Of a stretch of DNA of 64,000 nucleotides, positions 48,766 through 62,030 are shown piece after piece. The stretch is from Auanema rhodensis. Its lineage: Eukaryota; Nematoda; Chromadorea; Rhabditida; Rhabditidae. The notes under the pieces are model-generated. The model did no database searches. It was given only the letters and a program-made list of their open reading frames with translations, and was not told the origin of the DNA. Each line of letters starts with the position of its first letter. Position 1 is the first letter of the stretch. A program made the position numbers and the translations under genes. The DNA lies in assembly GCA_964057225.1 (NCBI GenBank), contig OZ059899.1, positions 6,572,001 through 6,636,000 on the forward strand. The letters run 5' to 3'.

Positions 48766-51417
48766 CTATGGTCCGTACTCATTAAAATTATTCTTACAAC
48801 AGATATCCGCATCAAATAGATCAAAAAGTTCGGCTAAATGGGAATTTTCCCGAAGAATAAAAACAGATCTCTGAAAATAAATGTATTAGATAATTTTATT
48901 CGTTAATATAATAATTCACTGTAAGTTTTGGTAATAATAGCATCAGTTCACCGATCTTACGTGTTATTTCGTTTTCTGGTAGGTTTTGAAGTCTGAAACT
49001 ATTACTTTAAGGAGAACAAGATGAATGACTATGTTGAAAAGGATTGTTAACAAGCCAACAATTCAGAAAAAAATAGTCTTCATAGCTACATATTGCTCAT
49101 GAATTGTAATGATCGCAATGGGTTGTTTTTGGAAAAAAGTTGCAGTCCATAACAACTGTTTCTTATTCGAAAGAACTTGGTTATATACGTTAGTCATAAC
49201 GAAAAGAAATGAATTATTTTTAAAATCGAAAAGAAAAGTAACCTGTAATAAACATGGAGATCATCTAATATTATAGCTTGAGTATTATGAATCATATTAA
49301 CAGTATCAGGTAACAGTGATAGAACAGCTGAAAAAAAGAAAGTGATTTCAAATTATAAAGCAAAAATCAGAGTTTGTCAAACAATTACTAAATGAAACAG
49401 AAACAGATAATAACAGCTTAAAGAAAGTTTATCTGCTTATTTATATTCCTAAGAACTATAAAAGAATTCTTAATCAAGATAAAATTAGTAGTCAATCTTC
49501 ATATCTCTTAAGGACAACAAATTCAATTGTTGGCCGAATGGTCTAGGGGTATGATTCTCGCTTTGGGTGCGAGAGGTCCCGGGTTCAAATCCCGGTTCGG
49601 CCCTAATTTTAATCTAGTTTTTGTTTTCAAACTTATATAATTTCCTATTTAATTACCGTCATTCCACAAAAAGAATCCAAGAATAGCAACGTATTCTATT
49701 TCACTTATTTGTATTCTTTTCATATGAGCTATTATAACATTTACAATATAGTCCATCGCTGGTCGGAATAAACTGCAATATTTTGAATTGAATCATGTTT
49801 AAGTTGAAACCAAACTTTGCAGCCTCTTCTGGAGCGCTATGAACTCCTTGACAATTTACATAGAATTTTTCAAGCTGATTGAACTCAATATATCCACCAT
49901 CAGGCATAACCAAGCGGTCATTCTCTACACATTCATAAGTTACCAATATTTCATAGAAAATCATTACCTTCTAAGTGTCCAAATCGTTTGTATGATTGAT
50001 ATGCAGGATCGGTATGAGACAAATAACAAAAAAAGCTTTGAAATAGTCGAATCTAGAAGAAATTCGGGTTGAAAGTCTAAAAACTGGATTTATTATATGC
50101 TTTGTTTATATTATGTATATATGTATATATCCATATTATGCACTTGTATTCAAAAAATTTTAAATCCAAAAAACCTTTTCTGGAAATGGAAGTGTACTGA
50201 AAGGATGAAAATATGTGTTGATTACATCAGTTATAAGATGAGCTTCCCATTGACAAACTTTCTTACAGGAATCAAAATTAGATGCTTTTATGTCCTAAAA
50301 TAGTGAATATCATATGGTAAATTTAATTGGAAAATTAATCTCTTTCACCAAAAGAATTCAACCGTTATACATTAAGTGAAATAAATGAACTATTTCTCGT
50401 TCACTGTCACTTTTATGCTAATTTATAAATAAAAGTCAGCTCATTTCAATGACGTCATCATCATTACAACGGAAAATCGTTTTGTACTATATAGTATAAA
50501 TAAAGTCTGACAAAGTGACATCAGAGTAATAACATACATATTTAACAGCAACATACATACATACCTGTTGATTTGTGAATATTTCTCCATTCATGTTGTT
50601 TGTAAGCATAGAGTTTGTAGCTTTCCGAATAGTTAAGAAATGCATATATCCTGAAAAAATATTAATTAATTAATTTTTACGCAATATAATATTTTAAAGA
50701 GAAACCTTCATGCATTTTCCCAAGAACTTTCAAAGACTCATTCGATTCGGGTACATTCGATGGTATATTCTGTTATATATTTAGTAATTATGGCACCAAA
50801 ATTAATATGATACCTGGCTTGGTTGAATTGCGGGCTTCACAACATCACTAGACGATGTGGCGTAAGCAATAGTTGAAGTGGAAGGAGAAGTCTAAAATGT
50901 TTTTAATTTATTTTATGATCATGAAATAAAACTATTTAGATACTTCTGATCTTTTTCTCTTTCCAATACCATCTCTCGAATTTTGCACAGCTTAAAATAC
51001 AAATAAATAATGAGACGAACATAAATAAATAAAACCAGTAATTTGCATTCCTTGAGAAAGGCATTTCTTGAATCTGCATGAACGACACATATTTCTTTGA
51101 GCTAATAGGTTTTATAAATAAATTATTCATGTTATATATTCAATCAACCTTTATCAATTATACATTGCTGTTTGGAGCGACAACAATATTCTAAACGCAT
51201 GGAAACTGTTCTCCGAAAGAATGCTGCACAAGCTCTAAACATTAAACCATAATTTAGATAAAGTAGATATTTGATTTAAAAATATAAGAAACTTATCAAA
51301 GCGAATCAAATGTAATCACCTGCATGTAAAAGCTCCAAAATGAATGCCATCAGATGCATCATAGCATATTAAACAAACTTCTTTGGAGCTTTTCCTATTT
51401 TCGTCCGATATCTCCAT
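48766..51417 (-). CDS. Nuclear hormone receptor (nematode supplementary type)
   Basis: About 14 minus-strand exons with ATG at 51417 give about 405 aa. The DNA-binding domain occupies residues 15-82: CLICYDASDGIHFGAFTC, P-box CRACAAFFRR, then C..C pairs in CCRSKQQC and MCRSCRFKKCLSQGM, i.e. two C4 zinc fingers with the P-box style of expanded nematode NHRs. A Ser/Thr-rich hinge with KRKRSE follows. The ligand-binding domain shows FFCYLSHTDPAYQSYKRFG, MPDGGYIE, FYVNCQG, FRPAMDYIV, YVAILGFFLWND, the helix 8-10 region LLPDTVNMI, and helices 9-11 ending near AELFDLFDADICCKNNF. No nhr number can be given. A tRNA gene lies in one intron on the other strand. Confidence 0.9.
49532..49603 (+). tRNA. 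tRNA-Pro (anticodon UGG)
   Basis: A 72-nt cloverleaf: acceptor GGCCGAA (49532-49538) pairs with TTCGGCC (49596-49602), discriminator C. The D-arm contains GGTCTAGGGGTATGA, the anticodon stem is TCTCGC...GCGAGA with loop TTTGGGT (anticodon TGG), and the T-arm is CCGGGTTCAAATCCCGG. A run of T follows (CTAATTTT), a Pol III terminator. It is nested antisense in an nhr intron. Confidence 0.97.
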
Positions 51418-52289
51418 TTATATGATAAAAGTGCAACCTATCCGATCAATTTTTAATTTTTTAGAAAAAAAAATTAAATTTCCAGTTAACAAAAAAATTG
51501 AAATGAAACCAACGTTGGTTTATTGATAGTGATAGTGATATTGTATGCTGATAACATGGACTCAATTAAAATTAAGACGACAATTTTGCGAGAGTTGACT
51601 TTCATTCACTTCACTAGTTTTTTAAAATTAAAACATCATGAAAAGAGTAATTAATTTAAGGATAAACTCCAGCTTCCGACGATATAAATAAGATCAAAAT
51701 TGGTAGTTTAGATGAAAGCTGTCTTTCTTGAAGTAAATACTTTAAAAAAAAATAGTAAAGAAAATATACGTCACGTTTTTAAACTAAATTAATCAATAAT
51801 AATAATGTTTCTGATTTGTTATAGTTAGAAGTCAAAAATGAAAACAGACTCCAGCCAAATTAGTCAAGTTTGAATGATAACAGAATAGAAACTATAATTA
51901 TTGAAGAGAAACATTTACTTATTATGTTATCTTTAATGTACAATTCTAGAGCTTTGATAGACAGTAGAAGGATTACTATTCATATTTATATGTTTTGCTA
52001 TACATACATATATACATAAAAAAGTTTCAAACATTAGGTTATTTCAATTTTCATTTTATCTCAAAATGAAAAATTCTTATTTTGGTAAGGAAACGTGAAA
52101 AGACATTCATCCGATTATTGTCAACTGACGTCGAACTAAGACTATTCAGAGTGTATTCAGTAACTAGAAATGTGATCATCAAAGTTCAGATAAAATTTTG
52201 TAAGAACATTTTTATTCAAGTATTGTATATTATACATGATCATGAAACATTTTCATAACTATATATCAATCATTGATGTTTGAGTAATT
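51418..52289. other. Intergenic, no gene seen
   Basis: AT-rich DNA between two minus-strand genes, with a short GTGATA triplet-like repeat near 51528-51540. No coding signal. Confidence 0.5.
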
Positions 52290-55002
52290 TTACTTCATTT
52301 GTTCACAGAAACTATCATCATAGCTTCTACCCTTTTTCATGGGGCAAACTAACTTTCGCCGACAAGATGCTTCAGAAAAACATTCATTATCGTGAGCATT
52401 TCTCCAATAAAAACTAAAATTAATATATCATTGGATAATTAATAATGAATATACTTACTGATAGAAATGTTTGAAAAGATTTGGATCATTGTACAAACGA
52501 TCAGATAATTCACTGAACGATTGTGGAGACAAATCTGTCATGTTATAGAATTGCTGAAAAAAAAAAAGATTAAAGTAAATTATAATTATTTAAGATGATA
52601 ATACTGAAGTTAACATAACATAACATAAAAATATAACTTATTCTCACTCTATAATTATATTCTAAGCTCCACACAGGTTCTTTATTATTTTTATTGGCAA
52701 CTTCCACATCAGTTGCATATGTCTCAACATCCTTTGTTGTCTTAAAAAAATGTTTTTACCAAACAATTTTTTGAATATTATACCCATGAAGCACCATCAT
52801 ATCCTCCATCAATGGTATAAATTCTGTATGATGGATTTGACCAACTGTATGTTGTAATTGAAGGGCTTATCCAGTTCATATGGAATGGTCTCGTATTTGG
52901 ATTAGCTTTTTCGTAAAGAACCTGAGATTATTTTTACTGATTATAAAAACTGTATTTATTAAACCTGGAAATGGTCATAATGGGTATGACCATAAAACAT
53001 TTGAGCAATTGTATTTTCATAACGTTTAACAATTTCAAAATAATTCCAAGACCAACCCTTGAGGCAATAATCATCTCCAGGTGGAATATGTGAAATTATG
53101 TGAACCTAATAAGAAAAATATTACAAATTCAGTTGCTTCCTAAATAAAAAATACTGTGCCAAATGCCAAACCTTTTCTTGTTTCGTTTCTGAATCTTGAA
53201 GCTGTTCAATCAACCATTCCAGAGTGCTATCAGGATCTGTTTGATCAATGTAAAGATAACTAAATTCAATATGATACTTTAAATTAGACAAGAGACTCAC
53301 AAATTAAATTCTGAACAGTAAATAGTATTAATTGATATAATCTTAAGTCCTGGTTTAGGATAGACAACATATGATGCCCGACTAAAAATTAAAACAATTA
53401 AAGATATCATAAAAACTATTATAATTACTATTGAACATCAGGTAAAGCTGAAGTAGGAATCCAATGAGACCACATATCCTTCATTATGCTGTACAACCAT
53501 TGTGGACCTCTCTGATTATATTCTGGCATTGTATGTGGTGCCATACTGTAATGATTATTTCATAATCCATTAGCGTATGAAACACCTACGCATCTTGAGG
53601 AACAGCTTCATGATTACCAATGGAAACATAAACTGGAGTTTTTGGAAAATACTTCAGCAATGCTCTAGTCACATTCTAATTATTGAGGTTGGTCAACTTG
53701 TTCGATGAAATATTCACAAACCTCCATGTTACTTCTTGTCAAAGCTTCTGTGTAATCCCAAGAATCGTGTGCTTCAAAATCTCCAGTTATAATAATGTAA
53801 TCTAGCTAAATAAAGAAAAGAATTACTTCCGCTTTGAAAAAATCATTGACTATATACATATAAGCTTTGTATAATAAATATGATAGTTAGACGTACATCT
53901 TTGTGGGTTTTGCTGATATGTTTCAAAGCTGAATCAAAAGTCCGGTAAGGTAAATCACATAAATATGGCATTCCCCATTTTCCAGCAGGGATAAAAACGG
54001 GCTCTATATTTGAATAAATTATTGTAACAGAAAGAAAACATCATTACTATCTTTTCTAGATGTATGTTCTGGAGTACTGCTTTCGTAATCTCTACAACAC
54101 ATTGCATATGTTCCTGTGAAGTCATCAATTTGACAATAAGCTTCAGTTCCTTCAACATATTGGCGATCAATATGAATATCAGAAAGTTGCAAGAATTTGT
54201 AAGTTGGTTTTCCTTCCTTTAAATTTAATATTATTGACTTTGTACCATATTCTCATTTTATTACTGGAATCTTTGGCCATGGTTTAACGGGTGGCTTATT
54301 TCCTGGTATGGTGATATTCCACATTACGTGGAATGGATTAACAGACTGTCCACAGTCTTTTACAAAAGCACCGCAAATCTCAGCCGGTGTGAAAACTGTA
54401 CGCTCTAATACAAATGCAACTTCATCCTATAATTAATAATTATTGTAAAGCAGCCTTATTTATTTGATAATAGGTAATAAAAATTTTAAAAATAAGTTCA
54501 CGTGTATTTCCACGTGACTGAAATTTAAGATTAGCACAAGATTGTTGTTTTAAGAAATTATTAGAAAGGTTTTTGTTATTTTGTATTAACCTGAAATGCT
54601 TTCATGATATGCTTGCATACATGCGGTTGTTCGATATTTAGAATGTCACAAATATCACTGGAATAGAGCATTATTAATAGGTAATATATGCAGAACTTTT
54701 TTTACGTCAGAAACTCCGCTATTTCATCATCAGTCTTGTTTTGCTTCAGCATTTGTTGCAATCCATCAATTGTTAAACTACATGCAAAACATGACAAAGC
54801 AGCATTTTCAGGCTTAGCAGCTTCTGCTCTCATATATCTGATTAACTATAGAGAATGTAGACAATGATAATTTTTCTCCTCATATACAAACCTTTTGTTT
54901 TCCCATATACTGTAAACTGTCCATCGATGACTTTGGAAGAACACCAGCAAGAGTTACGGCTAAGAATGTAGCCCATAGCAGGGCACTGACCCAAAGACTC
55001 AT
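52290..55002 (-). CDS. Acid sphingomyelinase
   Basis: About a dozen minus-strand exons give roughly 560 aa. Residues 1-19 are a signal peptide ([15 protein letters not shown]). A saposin-B domain follows with the expected Cys spacing ([37 protein letters not shown]). The metallophosphoesterase domain shows all binuclear-metal motifs in order: [43 protein letters not shown] and FYGHTHYD. The C-terminal domain ends with Cys-rich [13 protein letters not shown]. It hydrolyses sphingomyelin to ceramide and phosphocholine in lysosomes or outside the cell. C. elegans has three (asm-1 to asm-3); I cannot decide which this is. The start at 55002 gives the signal peptide. Confidence 0.95.
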
Positions 55003-55895
55003 ACTGCAGAACAGCAATTGTAAAAATATAAACAGAAAATTAAAAAAATAAATTCAAATTAATTCAGCTGCTGTGCAAGCTGCAGAACAAAGATAGTAAC
55101 TGGATGATAATCTGGAGACAAACTTCTACAGAATCTCTTATCGACCTTTTGTACGGAAACAGTTTCTTCAGCGTTTTCCTTATTGTCATGGATTATAACA
55201 CTTCTTATGATAACAATACGTTATCTGCTCTCAATACACGTGGGAAACACATTGAATTAGATGTATTGGCAAGTACTGAAGATATTTGAATATTTATGAC
55301 ATCAATCTACTAGTTATACAAGCTACATTAGAGTAAATCTCTTCTATGATTTAATTTGATTTATGGTATTTCCTTTTTTCTTTTGAAAAACATTAATGGC
55401 ACTGCCCATTGTGCCAATCTCTGATCAGTTGATCTTCTTTTTCATTATTTCTATGACGCTGATTTTCGATTAGTTACTGTGTTTTTGTTATTTTTGAAAC
55501 CAATATGAATTTCCCATTGTTGTAATAATGCAACTATTGCTAAATATTGATAATTCGAGGAAATTGTCCTGTTGGAAGACAAAACACTTTGATTTTTTAT
55601 TAGCTTGGTTAAAGCAAAAATTCATTTTGACACCAATGATATGATAAAACATTAAAAGCCATATTTCACATTCAATTCCATTTCTTATCGACTATGAAAT
55701 TTTCATTCGAAGGCTGTATTTGCGCTCTAATCTAATAGCTTTAGGATAAGCTGTTTAGATTTGATACGTAAGCACATAGGAAAAAAATTAAAAATGAGGA
55801 CACATTGAACTAAAATTTCAGTGAAATTTTTAACAACGTTTTATACATTCAATGTACAATTTAAAATAATATCGCAGACACAGAAAATAAGGAGA
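55003..55895. other. Intergenic, no gene seen
   Basis: Between acid sphingomyelinase and the glycosyltransferase (tandem, minus strand). The plus-strand open frame at 55104 lacks splice or family support. Confidence 0.5.
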
Positions 55896-57692
55896 TCATA
55901 GTGAAAGCATACAGAAATGAGCATACGGTAAAATCCATCTATTTAATACCCAAGCAGTTACTTGATTACTATACAAAGAATCTACAATATTTTGATAGAA
56001 TTTGAACTGTGTTCGGCTATAAGATGTACTAGGAGTCGCCTTGTTTTTTAATGCTTTTTGAGCATTCTATAATTTGATTAATTATTAAACGAATTAATCT
56101 TCTTAGAAACCTCAAATGAAGCCGAATTACAAGTACGCCCATCTTCGTTCAAGAAATAAAACCCCAAATGTTTCATCTAAATATTTGATTAAATACATTT
56201 GTCGTAATAAAAAGCTCGAAAAATGTTGTTTGGTCTTTTTCTTCTATATCTCTCACCTTTCCCAATTTACCACCAAGTTGTGTCTCTCCATCGAATTGAA
56301 TGAGAGATGGAGGTGACAAGGTCGATGTTGAAGAATCTAGCCATTGCCAATTGGTGATCAACCTATTCACTCCGAAGTTTTTTCAACTCAATTAGTCATT
56401 TATTTACCTGAATGGAAGCCCTCCGCATGTGGCAAGGTTCCCAATTTGGCACAATGACGTCATATAAGCATTATCAGGAACATACCACCACGAAATGTCG
56501 TTGGATAGTTTAGTAAAGTAGTTTAGGGATCGTTGGGTTGGTTCGGCTCGATAATATCCACCTAAATTTGCTTACTGCAACTTCTCTTACACACTCATGA
56601 CAAAACCTGCTATCAACGGTCCTTTCTCTGATGCACGATCAAACAATATATCAATCGGTTGAGAACCATTGAAATTCAAAGATAACAGATTTTCCGCCCA
56701 AAATGTGTCCTAAACAAGTATTTGTTAAAAAATAATGAATGCTGTATTATGACAGTAATTGATACACAAAATTAATCAAGTTAAGACGGAAAATGTTTAC
56801 ACTGTACCATGGCTAGCTTGTCGCACATAGCTCATGAATCTTAATCAGGCTATCGCCTAGGCCACATTTAAAGAGTTCGAGCCTAGCATCGGCTTTTATT
56901 TCTTTTTTTTTGATTATGTTACTTTCAGCAAAATAAAAACTAAATAAACCTTACCTGTTGAATCATCCAAAATCTCCTATTCATTGTTAATAGAGCTTTA
57001 GCCAAGTTTGACCGAAACAGATAAAAAAGTTGATAATATCCGTCGCCATAATTGAAAGAGTCCTATAAACAAACTTACTTGTATTCGCTTTCAAATTCAA
57101 GTTAAGGGTCTAAATATTTTTTTTGAATAACAACACCTAGCTAGATTTCTACCCATACATACACTTTAGTATTTGTTTTGTTATTTTACAATACTATTAA
57201 GGTAAAAACTCACTGCGAGTCCGGGAACAACCCATTCAAGAATTCGAACATTAGGCCAAAATTTTCTGATTTCACTGGTTGCGTCAGAGTCCAATGTTAC
57301 AATCAAAGAATTTTCATGAACACCTGAATGACGATAAAAATATTTTTGTTTCGTATAAAAAAATCACATATTTAAAATAAATTTACCTGAAAAATGTTCT
57401 GTATTGCATAACCAATTGAAAGTCATGTTTAGAGCATGCTTGTTTAGTATAAGAACAAGAGTCTCTTGACTTTCTGGGAGAGACGTAACAACGGATTGAA
57501 ATGATTCAGAAGTTACCTGTTAAATAACATTTACATGTGAAGAATTTCATCAACCTTTACCATTTCTTCATAGCTAACTTCATGGGAATGCAATCTCACA
57601 GTATTCATTGCTATTAAAGCAAATATGATTTTCCGAATTACTAAGCACAAGAAAGCGTAAAATAAAGCATTTGATACCGTAATCCTTTTCAT
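55896..57692 (-). CDS. Putative type II membrane glycosyltransferase (nucleotide-diphospho-sugar transferase, nematode family)
   Basis: Eight minus-strand exons starting at 57692 give about 342 aa. A short basic N-terminus precedes a signal anchor (ALFYAFLCLVIRKIIFALIA). Then LIVTLDSDATSEIRKFWP, NYGDGYYQLFYLFRSN, WMIQQDTFW, DILFDRA, SGYYRAEPTQRS, WWYVPDNAYMTSLCQ, CGGLPF and SLIQFDGETQLGGK. This order matches the PF03407-like (former DUF271) nematode glycosyltransferase family as I recall it. The acidic LDSDA and QQDTFW would bind metal and nucleotide sugar. The intron 56562-56594 is only 33 nt. The last exon is the least certain. Confidence 0.75.
56808..56894 (+). pseudogene. Degenerate tRNA-like sequence (tRNA-Lys-like)
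   Basis: GGCTAGCTTGTCGCACATAG resembles the D-arm region of tRNA-Lys, followed by CATGAATCTTAATCA (anticodon-like CTT). A T-arm GTTCGAGCC is present but separated from its 5' stem by about 12 extra nt (CACATTTAAAGA). The 5' acceptor strand does not pair with the 3' CATCGGC. It lies in an intron of the glycosyltransferase gene, on the opposite strand. Confidence 0.4.
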
Positions 57693-59284
57693 TTCTTCTA
57701 TAATATTTTTTTTATATGAAACTTCGTATGAAAAATATATAATCTTTTAAAAAAATTGAAATAAAAACGATCATTTTAAAATTCAAGTAACAATACAATG
57801 TTCATCTTGAAGTAAAGGAGGGAGTATGATATATGTCCTTGGCAAGGCTGATTATAAGCTTTCTATTGCGCCTTTTGTACTAAAAGTATTCGATACATAA
57901 ACCTGTTCAATTGTCTTCGGGTCAGGGGTTTGACCATACAGTGAACAAACCACAGTTCAGAAATAAGTTAATCATAAAAATTACGGCATGAAATGATATA
58001 TATAACAACAAGATAAAAAAACGTAAGTTCCGTAAACTTCATAACAACTACTCTAAATCATTTGACTCGATGTGCAGATTGTTTTGTACTTCGCAATTTC
58101 ATTAGACTGATTCTTTGAAAAAATTCATTCTGAAAATTAATGCACTAGATTCGTCATTTGCTACGACCTCGAGCCTAATATTTAGGAAGTCTAGTCATTA
58201 TTAAAATACATAGTTACAGATATACATACATTAGTTTCTATTCAATTTTTTTAATTTAAAGAAAACTCAAAAACATTGCGAGTCTCTTTAGTACATCATT
58301 GTTCAAATATTACACCGAAAAAAACAAATAAGCAGATCAAACCAAATAGATGCCATGAAAACACAGCTCAACAAAATCTGTTCTTATATATTTATATATA
58401 CATAAATATATTTCTCTACAAGATTTTCATATTAGTATCTATTGAGAAATAGGTGGTCGAAACTTGAACCTTCTTGTGAGGTCTTCATATCTTCATACCC
58501 TCATTAAATAATTTAACCTTCTCGTATGACCTAACTCTTTTCAAATTCTTCGCCTAATTACTCTATATGTAACAAATGGAAAAGGAAATTCTTTATTTAT
58601 TTCATACACTATATATAAATCTATAAATTATTGTTAATAACTTTCTTATTACAATTGTTATAAATAGGTGACAGGTTTTATGCCGTCAGCGTAAGAAAAC
58701 GTGCTCCAATGATATTCGGAGAAAAAACTGAGAATATTATAATTTATATGTCAATATATAAAGTCTATTGAGACAATCATGATATCTTTAATGTGGCATT
58801 TATTAAGGCCATAATAATAACATCTAGCTAAAGATGAATTTATTAACAACAAAAGAGATATTTCACCATAAACACACGTCATTCATCCGTTTCATTTTAA
58901 CAGAAGTTCCAATGCTGTTTTTGCAACACCACTATTTCTCTATATATTGATTTTCAGATAACTTTGAACTTTCTTCATTAGGTGCTTAATTTTTAATTTT
59001 TTTCAACTATATAAATTAAATTTTATTTAAAGAATCAATAATAAAACGATAACAGAGAAAACTGAGTTCTATTGTTATCATGTACTTATCATTTTTGTTT
59101 TATTCACTTATGTCAACGCGTCGTTTTTGTAGTCAGTTTTCTTCAAAAATGCTTGGTCACATGATTCACACTTCAACTTCCCTCATCTATCTGCAGATAT
59201 ATATATTTTTTACTTTGTATTCATAGTTTAATTTATTTTTAAAGATAATTTCTATTTTTTCTTATTTCTTTCCCATTTATAGAT
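57693..59284. promoter_or_regulatory. Divergent intergenic region
   Basis: 1.6 kb between the minus-strand glycosyltransferase and the plus-strand FAM114 gene. AT-rich, with short ATATATA tracts near 58386-58412. No coding signal. Confidence 0.45.
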
Positions 59285-61726
59285 ATGTGCGACTCGGAAG
59301 ATGACGAGTTTCTTAGTGCATCGGAAGGTGAACTCAGCGATACTGAAGAAACAAATTCAACAAGCAAACACGTTGAAATTGATGAGGTGAGTGACAGTTG
59401 GTAATACTAGGTTATTTACAATGAAATTTATCTTAAGAAACTAGTCGAAGACGTCGATAAGATTTCTGTTAATGAATCAACAGAGGAGCATGTAGGCACG
59501 CCAAACGAAGAAAGTGCCTGTCATAGTTCCGAAGACGATTTTATGAGAAAATCACAATCGAGCGAGGTTTATATGACTCTGTTCATCCTTATATTTTATT
59601 TATATTGTTTAGGATTCTAATTTGCAAATTATTCCTAGTAGTAAATCTTCAATAGCCAGTCTAACAGAGGATAAAAAAATTTTATTAAAAGAAGTACTAA
59701 AAGTAAATATTATAGCATTATTCTGTTTTATTTTATTATATAGGAAGCTGAAGAATTGGAGTTATCCCGTTCCTTGAGTAATACTCCTGAGCACGAAGAT
59801 GTATGCCTTTAGTATTAATGTTATATGCTTTCCTATTTCCAGCAAAATTTACAGTGTGCAACTCCAATAAATGAACCAGCTGATACTGAGTCTGAACCAG
59901 TGCCTGAACCTGTAATAGAAGCAAAAGCCAGAGAGAAAGGTAAATTTCACATTTAGATTGATTTATATTTTTTTTCAGCTCCAGATGAAAAGGACAGCGC
60001 ATGGGCTCAGGGCTCAAAAGAAGACAAGGTTAGAACATCAAAGTTGCAACATAAACTTGTGAAATTAGGTTAAGGAACAATCTTCTGCGGATTGGGGAGA
60101 TTGGGGAGACGATTTTGAAGCTACAACTTCACCTGATGCGAAATTGAAGGACAATTTGTGTGAAGGGTATATAAATCTTTCTTAAATTGTTTTTTTTAAT
60201 TTCTGATTTAAGTGAATGGAGTCTGATCGACGAGAAAAAATTGAGACAAGCACAATGCACTGAAGAAATTCAAACGTATTTTACTTTTTTTGTTTATCTA
60301 ATTTTTTAGAATGTTTAGTCAAGTTTTGGATAAATTGAACTCTACGTCTAATCAAGGATGGGGTTGGGGTGGTTTAGCTTCGGCACTAGGTAATTCTATT
60401 ATCTAGCAATGGTTTATTATTGATTTGTTAAGGAGAAACATTTTCAAGTGCAGTCGAGAACACTTTAGGATTGCCATCTGCTGACGAGATGGCTAGGAAA
60501 ACGAAAGAAGTTGATGAAACAATTGCTGATGAATATGAGGATGAAAATAATTATAAGGTGAATTTAATTTGATTCAGTATCTAAAATATGGGTTTAGACT
60601 CTTACGGAACAAGCTGAGGAGAAACAAGAGGGCAATGGACTTGGGTTGTTTTCCGGTATTTTATCAGGCGGCATTGATGTTCTAGAGAACATAGGGAAAA
60701 AAACTTTCGAAGCTGTAACTGTAAAAGATTCGGTATGATTTATAATAATTCGTATTTTATGTAAAAGTTTCAGAATCAAAAGAGTCGTCGATTAATTTTC
60801 ACTGAAACTAGTGACGGAGGAAATCTCTCAGATATATTAAAAGAACGAAGAGATCAAGATAGCAATTTAATATCAATGGGTGGAGTAGGCTCAACAACAT
60901 CTGTAGTATAAAAACAACTCTACTTATAATTCTTTAATATTTTAGACGATTCGTGATGTGATGCATTTATTTAAACAAGGCAATGGTCAATTAAACCTCG
61001 AAACTTTAGAAATGCTTTCGATAAAGTTACCGAAAGCTCCACACCATTTTGAAATGTAAGTTTCATCTGTACTTACTACAACTGAGCCCCGTGTCGTTTA
61101 GAAAGTTTTTGGCAGCTATAAAAGCAATCAATACGGATGAGGCGTTCAATGGTGACTTTGCTAACGAATTAGCTAAGATTATTCAACGAATTGGACTCCC
61201 TTATGATCCACAAGGATTAATTTCAACAGACTCAGTTTGTTATTTAATATTCGCTCTATTTTAATATTTAAATTGGCAGAGATTATCTTCTGATATGGAC
61301 TTTTGTGATAGTAAAGGAACAGATCAATTATTAAGTGAAGGTATCGAAGCATTGGTGGATTTCATTACTTCATCTGTTCAGGTGATTTACTAATTTATAT
61401 ATTTTACTTTTAAAAATAATATGAATTAAAGGTTGTTAGTAAACTTGGCCAGCTTATGTTATTACCCGAAACTACGGTTGACTGGTGTTTGTTCATTGAT
61501 TTTTATAAGCTTTTAGCTCAACGCATATCTTATATTGGAGATCGCTATGTTGAAATGATTAATTTCTATGATGAGAATGTAAGAAAATTTGTTTTTATCA
61601 TCGAACTTGTTTTATTTTCAATTTAAGGCTGATTCACTCACCACCGAATTACACATGGAAATCAGTTCATCAATAGATCTTGTACAACAAGCTTTCAAAT
61701 TACTAATTCCAATTTTCCCACAATAA
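59285..61726 (+). CDS. FAM114 family protein (NOXP20-like)
   Basis: Many exons with 45-60-nt introns give about 580 aa. The N-terminal half is acidic and Ser/Glu-rich (MCDSEDDEFLSASEGELSD, with EPVPEPVIEAK). The DWGDWGDDFE block and the family signature GWGWGGLASALGETFSSAVE follow, then GLGLFSGILSGGIDVLENIG, KTFEAV, the SRRLIF and FKQGNGQLNLETLEMLS elements, and a helical C-terminus (RISYIGDRYVEMI, LVQQAFKLLIPIFP). These are diagnostic of FAM114A1/A2, proteins associated with Golgi and Rab2 trafficking in animals. In exon 2 the acceptor at CTTAAG (before AAACTAG) was used because it keeps frame. The start lies at the first ATG after AT-rich leader DNA. Confidence 0.88.
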
Positions 61727-62030
61727 GTTCATCGTTATATATGTATATACTTGTACACTCCTCTCATATCTGGCATATAACAGTCATGGCGCTATTCCTT
61801 CATTGTGATTTTTTCGATTGCCTTATATTATTTTCCAACTTCTCTTCAATGAGATTAATAGATGTATAGAGATACGTTTTTTTTGTCGCTGATGGTGGGT
61901 TTGCGATGTGTTTACAATTCCGATGGGATTAAATGGTTTCATTATATATTTTTTCATTTATTCCAATTATGGGTTTTTATCCTCATAATATCAAACATTG
62001 TTCACATAATAAATTAAACAAGCAATTTAG

